Shown here in pieces: positions 51,191 through 60,049 of a stretch of 64,000 bases of DNA. The notes under the pieces are model-generated. The model worked only from the letters and a program-made list of their open reading frames with translations. It did no database searches and was not told the origin of the DNA. The stretch covers positions 434,001-498,000 of the forward strand of contig CAWGPF010000001.1 in assembly GCA_963824395.1 (NCBI GenBank). The letters run 5' to 3'. Source of the DNA: 13-2-20CM-66-19 sp963824395. GTDB taxonomy: Bacteria; Pseudomonadota; Gammaproteobacteria; Steroidobacterales; Steroidobacteraceae. The number at the start of each line of letters is the position of its first letter. Positions within the stretch are counted from its first letter, which is position 1. A program made the translations under genes and the position numbers.

Positions 51191-54100
51191 ATGAACTTTA
51201 CTGATCTCTTCATCCGTCGCCCGGTGCTGGCCACGGTGGTGAGCCTGCTGGTATTGGTGCTCGGCCTGCGTGCGCTCGTCAGCCTGCCGATCCGGCAGTT
51301 CCCCAAGACCGAGAACGCCACGGTCACCGTGACCACGCAGTATTACGGCGCGAGCGCCGATCTCGTCGCAGGCTTCATCACCACTCCGATCGAGTCGGCG
51401 GTTGCCGAGGCGCAGGGCATCGACTACCTCACCTCCAGCAGCACCACGGGCGCCTCCACCGTGACGGCGGCACTGCGCCTGAACTACGACTCCAACCGCG
51501 CGCAGTCGGAAATCAGCAGCAAGGTCAACTCGGTCCTCAACCAGCTGCCCACCGGCACGCAGCAGCCGGTCATCACGGTGCAGGTCGGGGATACGGTCGC
51601 CGGCATGTACCTTGGGTTCAACAGCGAGACGCTGCCGGCCAACCAGATCACCGACTACGTGATTCGCGTGGTGCAGCCGAAGCTGCAGGCCGTGCCCGGA
51701 GTGCAGAAGGCGCAGCTGCTCGGGGCGCGGCAGTACGCGTTGCGGGCGTGGCTCGACCCTGCAAAGCTCGCCGCCCACGGCGTCACCGGGGCCGACGTAT
51801 CCGCAGCCCTGCTCAACAACAACTACCTCTCGACCCTCGGAACCACCAAGGGGCAGATGGTGGCGGTGGATCTGACGGCCGCCACCGACCTGCATTCCGC
51901 AGAGGAGTTCAGGAACCTCGTGGTCAAGGAGAGCAACGGCGCCCTGGTGCGGCTGCGCGACCTGGGGACGGTGGTGCTCGGCGCTGAGGATTATGAATCC
52001 GACGTCGCCTTCAAGGGCAAGGGCTCGGTATTCATCGCCATCAACGTCGCTCCGGAGGCGAACATCCTCACGGTGATGGAAAAAATCCGCAAGATATTCC
52101 CGGAGATCCAGGCGCAGCTGCCGGCCGGCCTGCACGGCGAGATCGGCTACGACACCACCGGCTACATCAATTCCGCCATCCGCGACGTGGTCCGGACGCT
52201 GGCCGAAACGCTGCTGATCGTGACCGTGGTGATTTTCCTGTTCCTCGGCAGCCTGCGCTCCGTCATCGTGCCCGTCGTGGCGATGCCCTTGTCGCTCATC
52301 GGCGCCTTTTTCATCATGCTGGTGCTCGGCTACAGCATCAATCTGCTGACGCTGCTGGCGTTGGTGCTCGCAATCGGGCTCGTGGTGGATGACGCCATCA
52401 TTGTGGTGGAAAACGTCGATCGCCATATGAAGCTCGGGCAGGCGCCCTACGAGGCGGCCATCTCGGCAGCGCGCGAACTGGCAGGCCCGATCGTCGCAAT
52501 CTCCGTGGTGCTGATCGCCGTTTACATCCCGATCGGCTTCCAGGGTGGCCTCACCGGTTCGCTGTTCTCCGAATTCGCCTTCACCCTGGCCGGCGCGGTC
52601 GGGGTCTCGGCACTCATCGCCCTGACCCTGTCGCCGATGATGTGCGCGCGCTTTTTCAAGATGGAGCACGACGGCGGCAATCGCCTGGTGCGGATGATCG
52701 ACCACAATTTCGAGATCTTCACCAACCTCTACCATCGCATCCTGCGGGTCATGCTCGATGCGTGGAAGGTGGTGGTGGTGTTCGGTGCGGTCGTGATTGC
52801 GCTGATCGCGGTCATGATGGCGCTGCCGATGATGGGCGTCATGGCCAAGAGCGAACTGGCGCCCGCGGAGGATCAGAGCTTCATCTTCTACATCGGGACC
52901 GGCGCACCGAATGCATCAATCCAGCAGATGGCCGGCTACCAGCACCAGGCCTTCAAGGCGCTGAGCTCAATCCCGGAGTACGAGAACTCGTTCCAGTTCG
53001 CCGGTAACGGCACCGGAACCAGCAACACCGGATTCGGCGGCATCATCCTTAAGGACTACGGGCGGCGCACCCGGGACGCCAAGGCGATCCAGCTCGACCT
53101 GCAGCAGCGCGCCTCGCAGATTGCCGGCGCCAACATCTTCTTCATCAATCCCCCCTCGCTGCCGGGGTCCAACGGCGGCTACCCGGTGCAGTTCGTCATC
53201 CAGAGCGCCGCGCCGTTCACTGACCTCTACGAAGTCTCACAGGCGGTGTTGGCCAAGGCGCAGGCGACGGGCAAGTTCTGGGTGCTGGACAACAGCCTGA
53301 AGATCGACAAGCCCCAGACTACCCTGGAAGTGGATCGCGGCAAGGTCGCCCTCCTCGGGCTCACCATGAAGGACCTCGGCGCGGCGCTCAGCAGCATGCT
53401 GGGCGGCGGCTATGTGAACTACTTCAGCATCGCCGGCCGCTCCTACAAGGTGATCCCGCAGGTGGCGCAGGCGCAGCGCCTGAACCCGGAGCAGGTCGGC
53501 AACTACTACATCCGCACGGCCAGCGGCGAAGTGGTGCCCGCCTCCACCGTGGTTTCCTTCAAGACCGCGACAGTGCCTGAGTCAATCAGTCACTTCCAGC
53601 GACTCAACTCCGCGACCATCCAGGGCGTCTACGGCGGAACCCAGGGCGAGGCGCTGAACACCCTGCGCGGCATTGCGGCACAGATCCTGCCGCAGGGCTA
53701 CACCATCGACTACAGCGGCGAGTCGCGGCAATTCGTGCAGGAATCCGGCGGCTTCCTCGCCACCCTGGGGTTCGCCATCATCATCATCTTCCTGGTGCTC
53801 GCGGCGCAGTTCGAGAGCTTCCGTGACCCACTGGTGGTGATGATGTCAGTCCCGATGGCGATCTTCGGAGCCGTCGTGTTCCTGTTTCTCGGCTTCGCTA
53901 CCCTCAACGTATACACGCAGGTCGGCCTGGTCACGCTGGTCGGGCTGATCGCCAAGCACGGCATCCTCATCGTCCAGTTCGCCAACGAGCAGCAGCGCGA
54001 GGGCAAGTCCAAGATCGACGCCATCGAGGCGGCTGCGACGATCCGTCTGCGACCGATTCTCATGACCTCCGCGTCGATGGTGTTCGGTGTGGTACCGCTG

Positions 54101-54280
54101 CTGATCGCCAGCGGCGCCGGCGCCGTCGGACGCAATCACATGGGGCTTGTGATCTTCACCGGTATCTCGATCGGCACGTTGTTCACGCTGTTCGTCGTGC
54201 CGGCGATGTACATGTTCCTCGGTGCGGATCACCAGGCGCGCAGGGCCGGCAGCGCGAGCCCGGCCGTATCACAGCCCTGA
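51191..54280 (+). CDS. RND multidrug efflux pump, inner membrane subunit (HAE1)
   Basis: A 1029-residue, 12-helix proton-driven pump. It starts MNFTDLFIRRPVLATVVSLLV (first helix), large periplasmic loops follow helices 1 and 7, and helix 4 carries the proton-relay aspartates in AIGLVVDDAIIVVENVDRH. The C-terminal half has GLVTLVGLIAKHGILIVQFAN and MTSASMVFGVVPL, hallmarks of the AcrB/MexB/MdtB group. GAGG lies before the ATG at 51191. Third gene of the operon, 64 bases after the fusion protein. Drug spectrum not deducible; no local regulator. Confidence 0.96.
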   Translation: MNFTDLFIRRPVLATVVSLLVLVLGLRALVSLPIRQFPKTENATVTVTTQYYGASADLVAGFITTPIESAVAEAQGIDYLTSSSTTGASTVTAALRLNYDSNRAQSEISSKVNSVLNQLPTGTQQPVITVQVGDTVAGMYLGFNSETLPANQITDYVIRVVQPKLQAVPGVQKAQLLGARQYALRAWLDPAKLAAHGVTGADVSAALLNNNYLSTLGTTKGQMVAVDLTAATDLHSAEEFRNLVVKESNGALVRLRDLGTVVLGAEDYESDVAFKGKGSVFIAINVAPEANILTVMEKIRKIFPEIQAQLPAGLHGEIGYDTTGYINSAIRDVVRTLAETLLIVTVVIFLFLGSLRSVIVPVVAMPLSLIGAFFIMLVLGYSINLLTLLALVLAIGLVVDDAIIVVENVDRHMKLGQAPYEAAISAARELAGPIVAISVVLIAVYIPIGFQGGLTGSLFSEFAFTLAGAVGVSALIALTLSPMMCARFFKMEHDGGNRLVRMIDHNFEIFTNLYHRILRVMLDAWKVVVVFGAVVIALIAVMMALPMMGVMAKSELAPAEDQSFIFYIGTGAPNASIQQMAGYQHQAFKALSSIPEYENSFQFAGNGTGTSNTGFGGIILKDYGRRTRDAKAIQLDLQQRASQIAGANIFFINPPSLPGSNGGYPVQFVIQSAAPFTDLYEVSQAVLAKAQATGKFWVLDNSLKIDKPQTTLEVDRGKVALLGLTMKDLGAALSSMLGGGYVNYFSIAGRSYKVIPQVAQAQRLNPEQVGNYYIRTASGEVVPASTVVSFKTATVPESISHFQRLNSATIQGVYGGTQGEALNTLRGIAAQILPQGYTIDYSGESRQFVQESGGFLATLGFAIIIIFLVLAAQFESFRDPLVVMMSVPMAIFGAVVFLFLGFATLNVYTQVGLVTLVGLIAKHGILIVQFANEQQREGKSKIDAIEAAATIRLRPILMTSASMVFGVVPLLIASGAGAVGRNHMGLVIFTGISIGTLFTLFVVPAMYMFLGADHQARRAGSASPAVSQP

Positions 54281-54311
54281 AGCGCGGCGGCGCGCGGGCC
54301 TGCCCTCCGGC

Positions 54312-55000
54312 TCAATTCACGGCGGCGTGCATGGCCTCGCAGTGCTCGACCAGATTCGGATGCTCGCAGACGAACTGGCGCAGCGGTGTCTCGATGCGGA
54401 AGTAATAGATGTTGGCTATGAACCCGTAGATGGCCGCATCGATGCTTGAAGGGTTCCGGCCGTGCAGGTAACAGCCGGCCGGAATCAGGTGCGCCAGCAC
54501 CTGAAGATCGGCGATTCCGCGGGCATAGGCGTCGGCCGGGGCAAAGCGCCCGATACCCTGGAAATGGTAGCGCTGAAAGTTGAATTCGCGCGCCTTCTGC
54601 AATCCCTCCACGGTAAGGCCCGGGTGCTCACGCAGCAGCGCCTCGCGGAAGGCCGGCCAGAACGCCTCATCCTTCCAGCGCGAATAGGACATCATCCAGT
54701 AAAGGTCATCGAGCGCGCGGGTAATGAGTAGGTCGAGATCGCGCTGCTCTGCGGTGCGGTCCGCATCGAGCGTCACGCCGTAGCGGCTCGTCACGTGCTC
54801 GATGATGCTCGCGCTGTCCCCGATGGCCTGCCCTCATCCACGATGTAAGGCAACTGCCCGCGCGGCGCCGCGGATGCGTCGAAAATGTGCCGGTGTTCGA
54901 AGGCGATCCCGGCGAGCCTGAGGAAGGCATAGACCTTGAGACCGTAGCCGTTGTTATCGGCCACTCCAAAGAGCCGCGGGTAAGAATAAAGAGTGATCAC
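54312..55000 (-). pseudogene. Glutathione S-transferase, frameshifted
   Basis: The N-terminal half begins at a GTG (55000) with an AAGAGG ribosome binding site: VITLYSYPRLFGVADNNGYGLKVYAFLRLAGI, ending QLPYIVDEG. Here the frame breaks near 54823-54832: one base is missing, and the next frame continues directly as IGDSASIIEHV then TSRYGVTLDADRTAEQ and the alpha-helical C-terminal domain to the stop at 54312. Joined, the product would be a normal GST of about 230 residues with thioredoxin fold and helical domain. Either a recent pseudogene or a base error in the sequence. Two neighbours upstream show the same kind of damage. Confidence 0.85.
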
Positions 55001-55068
55001 TGCGCCTCTTCCAGCTGCCGCGCAACGGCGGCCCATGTCGTTCGTGCGGCCTGAAGGTCAATCGATTT

Positions 55069-55777
55069 TTAGGTTGGGATCTGGGCCGCGTATGCCGCGA
55101 TGCAGGAGATCAGGATGAGCGCTGCGCGCCCCATGCCATCGCCGGGTGCAGCCGCCGGTGCCGGGCCGTGTCCGTGGCTACGCACGAGGCCAGCACGCCT
55201 GATCATCACCGACCAGAACCAGCAGCTCGGGCTGACGCGCTGCCGGCGCGCGCAGCGATACGCCCGAGCGCGGGCGGCAAGGCACTGACCACCGCGAGCA
55301 GCATGAGTCGCTTGTGCACATCGCTCCGGCAGCCGCAGCAGGAGGGCGCAGGCGACCGGCAGTGCCGCAAAAACCAAGCAGATTGACTCCGTCGAAGGCC
55401 ACGAACAGCAGTAGCGACTGCCCGCGGGTCGCTGCGGAAAGCGCAGCCGAGATGGCGCGAATGACCACGAACTCCCCGAGCGCGACCGCAAGCGGCGCAA
55501 GGTAGGCGCCGAACACCGTGCCGAGTTTGCGGTGCAGGTCCATGCGATGCCGGTAGGCAAGCACGACCTGAGCGACGAATAGCACCACCCAGCCGGTCAT
55601 CAGGATCCCGTGCACGTGCACGACCCAGGCAAGCACGTGCCGCTGGACGAACCAGGGGGCGCAGGTAATAGCTGTGCGCGAATCCGGCGAAGAAAACCGC
55701 TGCGAGGCAGCAGCGTAAACGCCACAAGCAGCCTGCGGTTGAGTCCTGCTGTCGAGACGGCGGTCGCAGCGGGTCAT
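55069..55777 (-). pseudogene. Multi-pass membrane protein, decayed by several frameshifts
   Basis: Reading from the ATG at 55777, recognisable protein sequence moves through all three frames. RRLLVAFTLL, then AAVFFAGFAHSYYL, then APWFVQRHVLAWVVHVHGILMTGWVVLFVAQ and HRMDLHRKLGTVFGAYLAPLAV follow each other in different frames; later LLGF, VACALLLRLP, SDVHKRLMLLAVVSALPPALGR and PELLVLVG again change frame. Pieced together it resembles a family of small proteobacterial membrane proteins with the pattern HxHG..W..L...Q......R.DLHR.LG. At least four shifts are needed, so the gene is dead unless the sequence is faulty. No function is known. Confidence 0.75.
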
Positions 55778-55868
55778 GCCTCGTACTCTTGGGCTGAGCA
55801 ACGCGCGCAGCCTGGTTGCAGAGCCGTCGCCATGACAGGTCGTTGCCCTACCCCGCCGTACGCGGGAG

Positions 55869-56692
55869 TCAGCAGCAGGTCCTTCTGCGAGTCGGCGCGC
55901 GCGACTGTGCGTAACTGATGGGGACCAGGTCATCGCCGGCGAACACCCGTGCCTCGAGGCCGGCGGCGACGAGAAGATCGATGATGGCCTGCGGTTGCAG
56001 TCCTGCGAGCTTGAGGCTTTCCGGCGAGTATTCCAGAAGCACGCAGCTACAGCGCTTCAGCAGATCCCCCGCACCGCGCAGCACCAGGCACTCAAATCCC
56101 TCCACGTCGATCTTAAGCAACGCCACCCGCCCGGCGCCGAGCCGCTCGCGCTCCCAGACGTCCTTCAGGGTCTGGACCGGGACTTCGACGGTCCCGCCGC
56201 TGGTATTGCCCTCCAGCAGCGTATGGCGGCCATTGTTACTGTCGCGATAACGGTGCAGCAGCGCGACCCCGGGCTTATCCCCGAGGGCCACGTTGAGCGC
56301 CGTCACGTGCTCGGCATGATTGGCCTGCAGGTTGGCATTGAGGAGCCGATAGCTCTCAGGGTCGGGCTCGAATGCAAGGACACGCGCGCTCCGGGTGCGC
56401 TCAGGCGGTCCAGAAGCACGCTATACCAGCCGATGTTCGCCCCCACATCGAGCGCCACTTCGTCCGCGCCCACCCTCACGTTATCGAGCAGATAGCGGGT
56501 GATGTGCGGCTCGTGGGCGCCGATGCGGTAGATGTGGCGCGTAATGCAATCGGCCGCCGGTCCGGTGAACGTCAGGCCGAAGGGGGCGGCGCGGGCCTCG
56601 ACAAAACCGTCGCGGCTGGTGACCCGGGCGATGCCGAACTGGCAGGTTCTGAGCATCCGCAGAAACCACGCATGCTGTACGGGAATCGACAA
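55869..56692 (-). pseudogene. FkbM-family methyltransferase, frameshifted
   Basis: The N-terminal part (TTG at 56692 or ATG at 56656) has HITRYLLDNVRVGADEVALDVGANIGWYSVLLDR, the SAM-binding DVGANIGWYS motif. The frame breaks near 56383; with one base restored the next frame continues LAFEPDPESYRLLNANLQANHAEHVTALNVALGD and later LLKIDVEGFECLVLRGAGDLL, the FkbM signature. So a one-base loss splits an otherwise complete gene of about 270 codons. FkbM enzymes methylate hydroxyl groups on sugars or polyketides. It is the third damaged gene in a row. Confidence 0.85.
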
Positions 56693-56909
56693 GACAGACC
56701 GCCTTTTGCCCCGGCGTCGGGGCCACGAGGTTGTGCATCACCCACGCGCGCGAAGCCAGCGGATGAGCCGGCCGATCTTAGCGCTTTTCACCCACGCGAG
56801 CCCCCGCGAGGGGCCGCAGGTGCACACACAGCGCCGGGATTGCGGGCCGCCGTGCCGATGAGACAAGCTTGCGACTGAGTTCTGCCCTCCGAACCCAAGG
56901 AATAAGCCC

Positions 56910-57359
56910 GTGACCACCTCGTCTCCCGGCCTGCAGCTTGAAGACAGCTCCCACCCCGCGCAGCGTGCTGCCGCACTCTCCGCCCGCTACGCCTCCGAGC
57001 GCAACAAGGCCGCCTGGCTCGATCTGTATGCGGAAGATGCGCTCATCCAGGACCCGGTGGGCGTCTCGCCCCTGGACCCGTCCGGGAACGGGCACCGCGG
57101 GCGCGCGGCGCTGATCCGGTTCTGGGACATGATCATCGGCCCTGGCAACATGACCTACCGCATCCGCGAGTCCTATCCCTGCGGCAATGAGTGCGCCAAC
57201 GTGTGGAGCCTCACCAACAAGATGCCCGCCGGCGGTGATATCACGGTCGACCTCGTCAGCATCTATTCGGTCAATCCGGCTGGCAAGCTCACCGCGATGC
57301 GCGCCTACTGGAGCTACGCACAGGTGGAGCAGAAGCTGAAATCCGCCCTCGGCGGCTGA
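56910..57359 (+). CDS. SnoaL-like/NTF2-like protein (ketosteroid isomerase-type fold)
   Basis: A 149-residue NTF2-like protein with GTG start: RYASERNKAAWLDLYAEDALIQDPVGVSPLDPSGNGHRGRAALIRFWDMIIG, shown in part as WLDLYAEDALIQDPVGVS and GHRGRAALIRFWDMIIG, then IYSVNPAGKLTAMRAYW. The arrangement is that of SnoaL/KSI-like small isomerases or lyases acting on polyketides or steroids, but the exact reaction is unknown. It ends 24 bases before the convergent sulfotransferase. Confidence 0.85.
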   Translation: MTTSSPGLQLEDSSHPAQRAAALSARYASERNKAAWLDLYAEDALIQDPVGVSPLDPSGNGHRGRAALIRFWDMIIGPGNMTYRIRESYPCGNECANVWSLTNKMPAGGDITVDLVSIYSVNPAGKLTAMRAYWSYAQVEQKLKSALGG

Positions 57360-57383
57360 ATGCTGCCCGCGGGGGGTTCTGAA

Positions 57384-58553
57384 TCAGTCGACTGAGGACT
57401 GCTCGAGCGGGATGTCGTAGCGCTCGACGTACTGCCTGAACCGCTCCCTGATCGGGCCCGCCTCGAGCCCGAATTGCGCAAGATCGTAGGCGTGGCGCCC
57501 GAACCTGCCTTTGGGGTGGGAGTCGATGTGCTGAGTCATCGCGCGCCGCGCCTGGCCGCTGAGCTCATCGCCGAACGTTGCGTACACTGACTGCATCGCC
57601 CCCAGGGGATCCCGTACCAGATCAGCGTAATGCACATCGCAGATGCGCTTCGCAGGGTGCGCGGCACGAAATGCCTCGACACTCGCCACCGAGCGCTCGA
57701 GCATGTCCGTCCAGTGATCGGCGATGTAGCGCCGGTGGTCCGCGTCCGAGAAAGTCCGCGTGAGGGTCGTGATCAGGCTGCACACCGAGGCACACAGCAC
57801 CACCGGATCCCTGTGCATCAGAACCAGGCGCGCATCCGGATAGACCGCATTCAGCACCTCCAGGTGCAGCGCGTGATGCGGGCTCTTGAGCGACCAGCGA
57901 CCGCGCACGCCGCCGCTCTGCAGCACCTGAAGCACGCGGTGATGGTAGTCGTAGGCGGAGCGATGGTTCGTGCCGTGGAGCCAAGCTCCGTAGCCCGGGA
58001 TATTGACCATCGCCTCCCACAGCAGGCTCTTGAAATCCTGGTTGAGGACGGCGATGCACTCGGTGGGGCCGTCCGGCTGCTCGCTTTGCACCACGCGCAC
58101 GCGCGGGTTGATCTGGTCGAGCATGGCCGCGGCCGCGCGCGCAACCGCGATGCGCGGGTCGCTCTGCAGGCTCGCCGGCGCAGGCGGCGGAACGCTGTCG
58201 CCGGCTTCCCAGCGCAACAGGGGCCGGTGGCGCGCGTCCTTCTCGAGCATGTGCGAGAGGAAAGTTGTGCCGGCCCGGAACATGCCGACCACGACGAACG
58301 GCGTCTCGATGAGCTCATCGGACACCTGCGGATGCCGCTTCACCCACTCAACGACCTTCAGGCGGTTCGTGAGGCAGGCGAGCACCGCACCCGGCACCAC
58401 CGCGGCACCGATCTGATTGAGTTGCGCCTCGGAAGCTACCGACTCGCACAGGACCTGAAGGCCCTCGCGAAAGCTGTCGCTGCCAAAATCGTCCAGGCGC
58501 GTCTGCTCGCAGGCGGCCGCGATGAGGGCCTCGGGGCGGAGCTGCATCGGCAT
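57384..58553 (-). CDS. Sulfotransferase family protein
   Basis: A 389-residue PAPS-dependent sulfotransferase. The 5'-phosphosulfate loop is GMFRAGTTFLSHML (90-103), and the 3'-phosphate loop follows in DARLVLMHRDPVVLCAS. Other family segments: WSLKSPHHALHLEVL, RICDVHYADLVRDPLGAMQSVYATFG. It belongs to the bacterial branch that commonly appears in lipid or steroid catabolic clusters; acceptor unknown. The stop of the downstream gene in this direction is far; its upstream neighbour (medium-chain reductase) lies five bases away, so the two are co-transcribed. Confidence 0.92.
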   Translation of the reverse strand: MPMQLRPEALIAAACEQTRLDDFGSDSFREGLQVLCESVASEAQLNQIGAAVVPGAVLACLTNRLKVVEWVKRHPQVSDELIETPFVVVGMFRAGTTFLSHMLEKDARHRPLLRWEAGDSVPPPAPASLQSDPRIAVARAAAAMLDQINPRVRVVQSEQPDGPTECIAVLNQDFKSLLWEAMVNIPGYGAWLHGTNHRSAYDYHHRVLQVLQSGGVRGRWSLKSPHHALHLEVLNAVYPDARLVLMHRDPVVLCASVCSLITTLTRTFSDADHRRYIADHWTDMLERSVASVEAFRAAHPAKRICDVHYADLVRDPLGAMQSVYATFGDELSGQARRAMTQHIDSHPKGRFGRHAYDLAQFGLEAGPIRERFRQYVERYDIPLEQSSVD

Positions 58554-58558
58554 GCCTC

Positions 58559-59590
58559 TTAAGCGTGGATGTCGACGACCGTGCGCCCGCAGGTGCGGCG
58601 CGCCAGGTGCTCTTCGAGCACCGCGGGCACCTCACTCATCGCGATGCGACGGCTGACCGCGGGCCTGATCTTGCCCTGCGCGAGTAGCCCGCGCAGGGCG
58701 GCGTGGACTGCGGCGGCCGTCGCCGGCGGATACAGGTTCATGCCCATGCGCCGCATCGGCCCCACGGCCGTGCCGTAAGCGAGCATGACCCCGAGTACCG
58801 AGAAGTTGCCGATGGACACCTTGCGCAGCGGCTTGCCACTGAAGCCCCCCTGGGCGTCGCCGTTGAAACCGACGGGCAGGTAGCGCCCCTCGAGCGCCAT
58901 GCAGGTCCAGACTTTCTCGGTCAGGTCGCCGCCCACGATGTCGAAGGCGACATCCACGCCGTGCCCGGCGGAGAACTCCATGACGCGGTCAAAAAGGTCA
59001 TCCGTCTGGTAGTCGACCGTGATCGCGGCACCGAGGTCGGTGCAGTATTTCGCCTTGTCCGGACCGCCTGCGAGAGCCATCACGCGCGCGCCCGCGGCAG
59101 CACCGAGCTGGATCGCGGCCGCGCCGACGCCGCTCGCCGCCCCGGTGACCAGCGCAAACTCTCCGGACTTCAGGTGCGCCCGGATGTGCAGGCCGAGATA
59201 GGCGACGTGATAGGGGAGCAGAAAGCCGGCCGCCTCGGCGTCATCGAGCTCATCCGGCGCCTCGAACAGCGTGGTCACCGGCACGATCGCCTTCTCCGCC
59301 ATGCCACCGAGCGCCATCTTCGTCATGCCGACGACGCGGCGGCCGACCCAGCCCTCGGCGCCCGCACCCGCAGCCTCGACCACCCCGCAGACATCCATGC
59401 CGAGGGTAAATGGCGGCTTGAGCATCATCATCGCCACGCCGCCCAGCGCGCGCGCACCATCCCCGAAGTTCAAAGACGCCGCCGAGACCGCGACGCGCAC
59501 CTCGCCGGGGCCGACCTCCGGCACCGGGACCTCACTGACCCCGATGACCTCCGCCGGCCGGCCGTGAGCACGTACCTGCACCGCCTTCAT
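58559..59590 (-). CDS. Medium-chain NADPH:quinone oxidoreductase-like protein
   Basis: A 343-residue zinc-less medium-chain dehydrogenase (QorA-like). MKAVQVRAHGRPAEVIGVSEVPVPE start, GMDVCGVVEAAGAG, and cofactor loop VTGAASGVGAAAIQLGAAAGARVMALA. No catalytic zinc cysteines are seen at the classical positions. It would reduce quinones or enone groups with NADPH. First gene of a leftward pair with the sulfotransferase. An inverted repeat GACAC-N9-GTGTC lies 65-85 bases upstream (59656-59674). Confidence 0.93.
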   Translation of the reverse strand: MKAVQVRAHGRPAEVIGVSEVPVPEVGPGEVRVAVSAASLNFGDGARALGGVAMMMLKPPFTLGMDVCGVVEAAGAGAEGWVGRRVVGMTKMALGGMAEKAIVPVTTLFEAPDELDDAEAAGFLLPYHVAYLGLHIRAHLKSGEFALVTGAASGVGAAAIQLGAAAGARVMALAGGPDKAKYCTDLGAAITVDYQTDDLFDRVMEFSAGHGVDVAFDIVGGDLTEKVWTCMALEGRYLPVGFNGDAQGGFSGKPLRKVSIGNFSVLGVMLAYGTAVGPMRRMGMNLYPPATAAAVHAALRGLLAQGKIRPAVSRRIAMSEVPAVLEEHLARRTCGRTVVDIHA

Positions 59591-60049
59591 CGGCGCGCCT
59601 CTGAGTTCCTGCGCACAAATTCCCCTGTCGTTGACGCGGCGGCCGGCATCGGATTGACACGGCCGGCCGGTGTCTCAAATTTGCCTCGCCCTGCCGATTC
59701 GCTCCTCGGCGCCTCGGCGGCCGGTGCGCCGTGCCTCGGCCCGATCGATGATACGTTTTGCACCCCTCAATACCAAGGAGCCGGCTGCCCTGCCTGCCGG
59801 TGTCTGCACCAATTTGGCCGGGGGCTAGGCTGAATTATGACGTCTCGGTGCGCTGCAGCCGGCGGCGCACCCGGCGATGGAAAGCAGTGCCGACGGCGCG
59901 CGGCGACCCCTCAATTGCCGTGCTCCCTCGTTTGGACGAGGCCGGATTTTGCGCACAAATCCACGTTGCGTACATGCAACGCACCCTCGACAACGCATCG
60001 AGCGGGCGTATGATCGAGGCGCTGACTATTACATGCTAGGGGGATCCTC
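59591..60049. other. Divergent intergenic region before the second TonB receptor
   Basis: About 460 bases; open frames here show no protein character. It contains GACAC-GGCCGGCCG-GTGTC (59656-59674), a candidate operator, closer to the reductase gene than to the receptor. Right before the receptor start AGGGGGA gives a strong ribosome binding site. Confidence 0.5.
59656..59674. promoter_or_regulatory. Inverted repeat GACAC-N9-GTGTC
   Basis: Perfect five-base arms around a GC-only spacer, overlapping a TTGACA hexamer on the plus strand (59654-59659). It could be an operator for the leftward reductase/sulfotransferase pair or the rightward receptor. Chance occurrence in GC-rich DNA is possible. 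Confidence 0.3.

Noticed and set aside
49978..51336. 452-codon open frame on the minus strand
   Set aside because: Shadow of the RND fusion-protein gene, without recognisable motifs.
51071..52735. 554-codon open frame on the minus strand
   Set aside because: Lies opposite the RND pump gene; its translation is a histidine/aspartate-rich shadow caused by high GC codon bias.
58703..59833. 376-codon open frame on the plus strand
   Set aside because: Opposite the reductase gene, whose motifs are clear; this frame has none.
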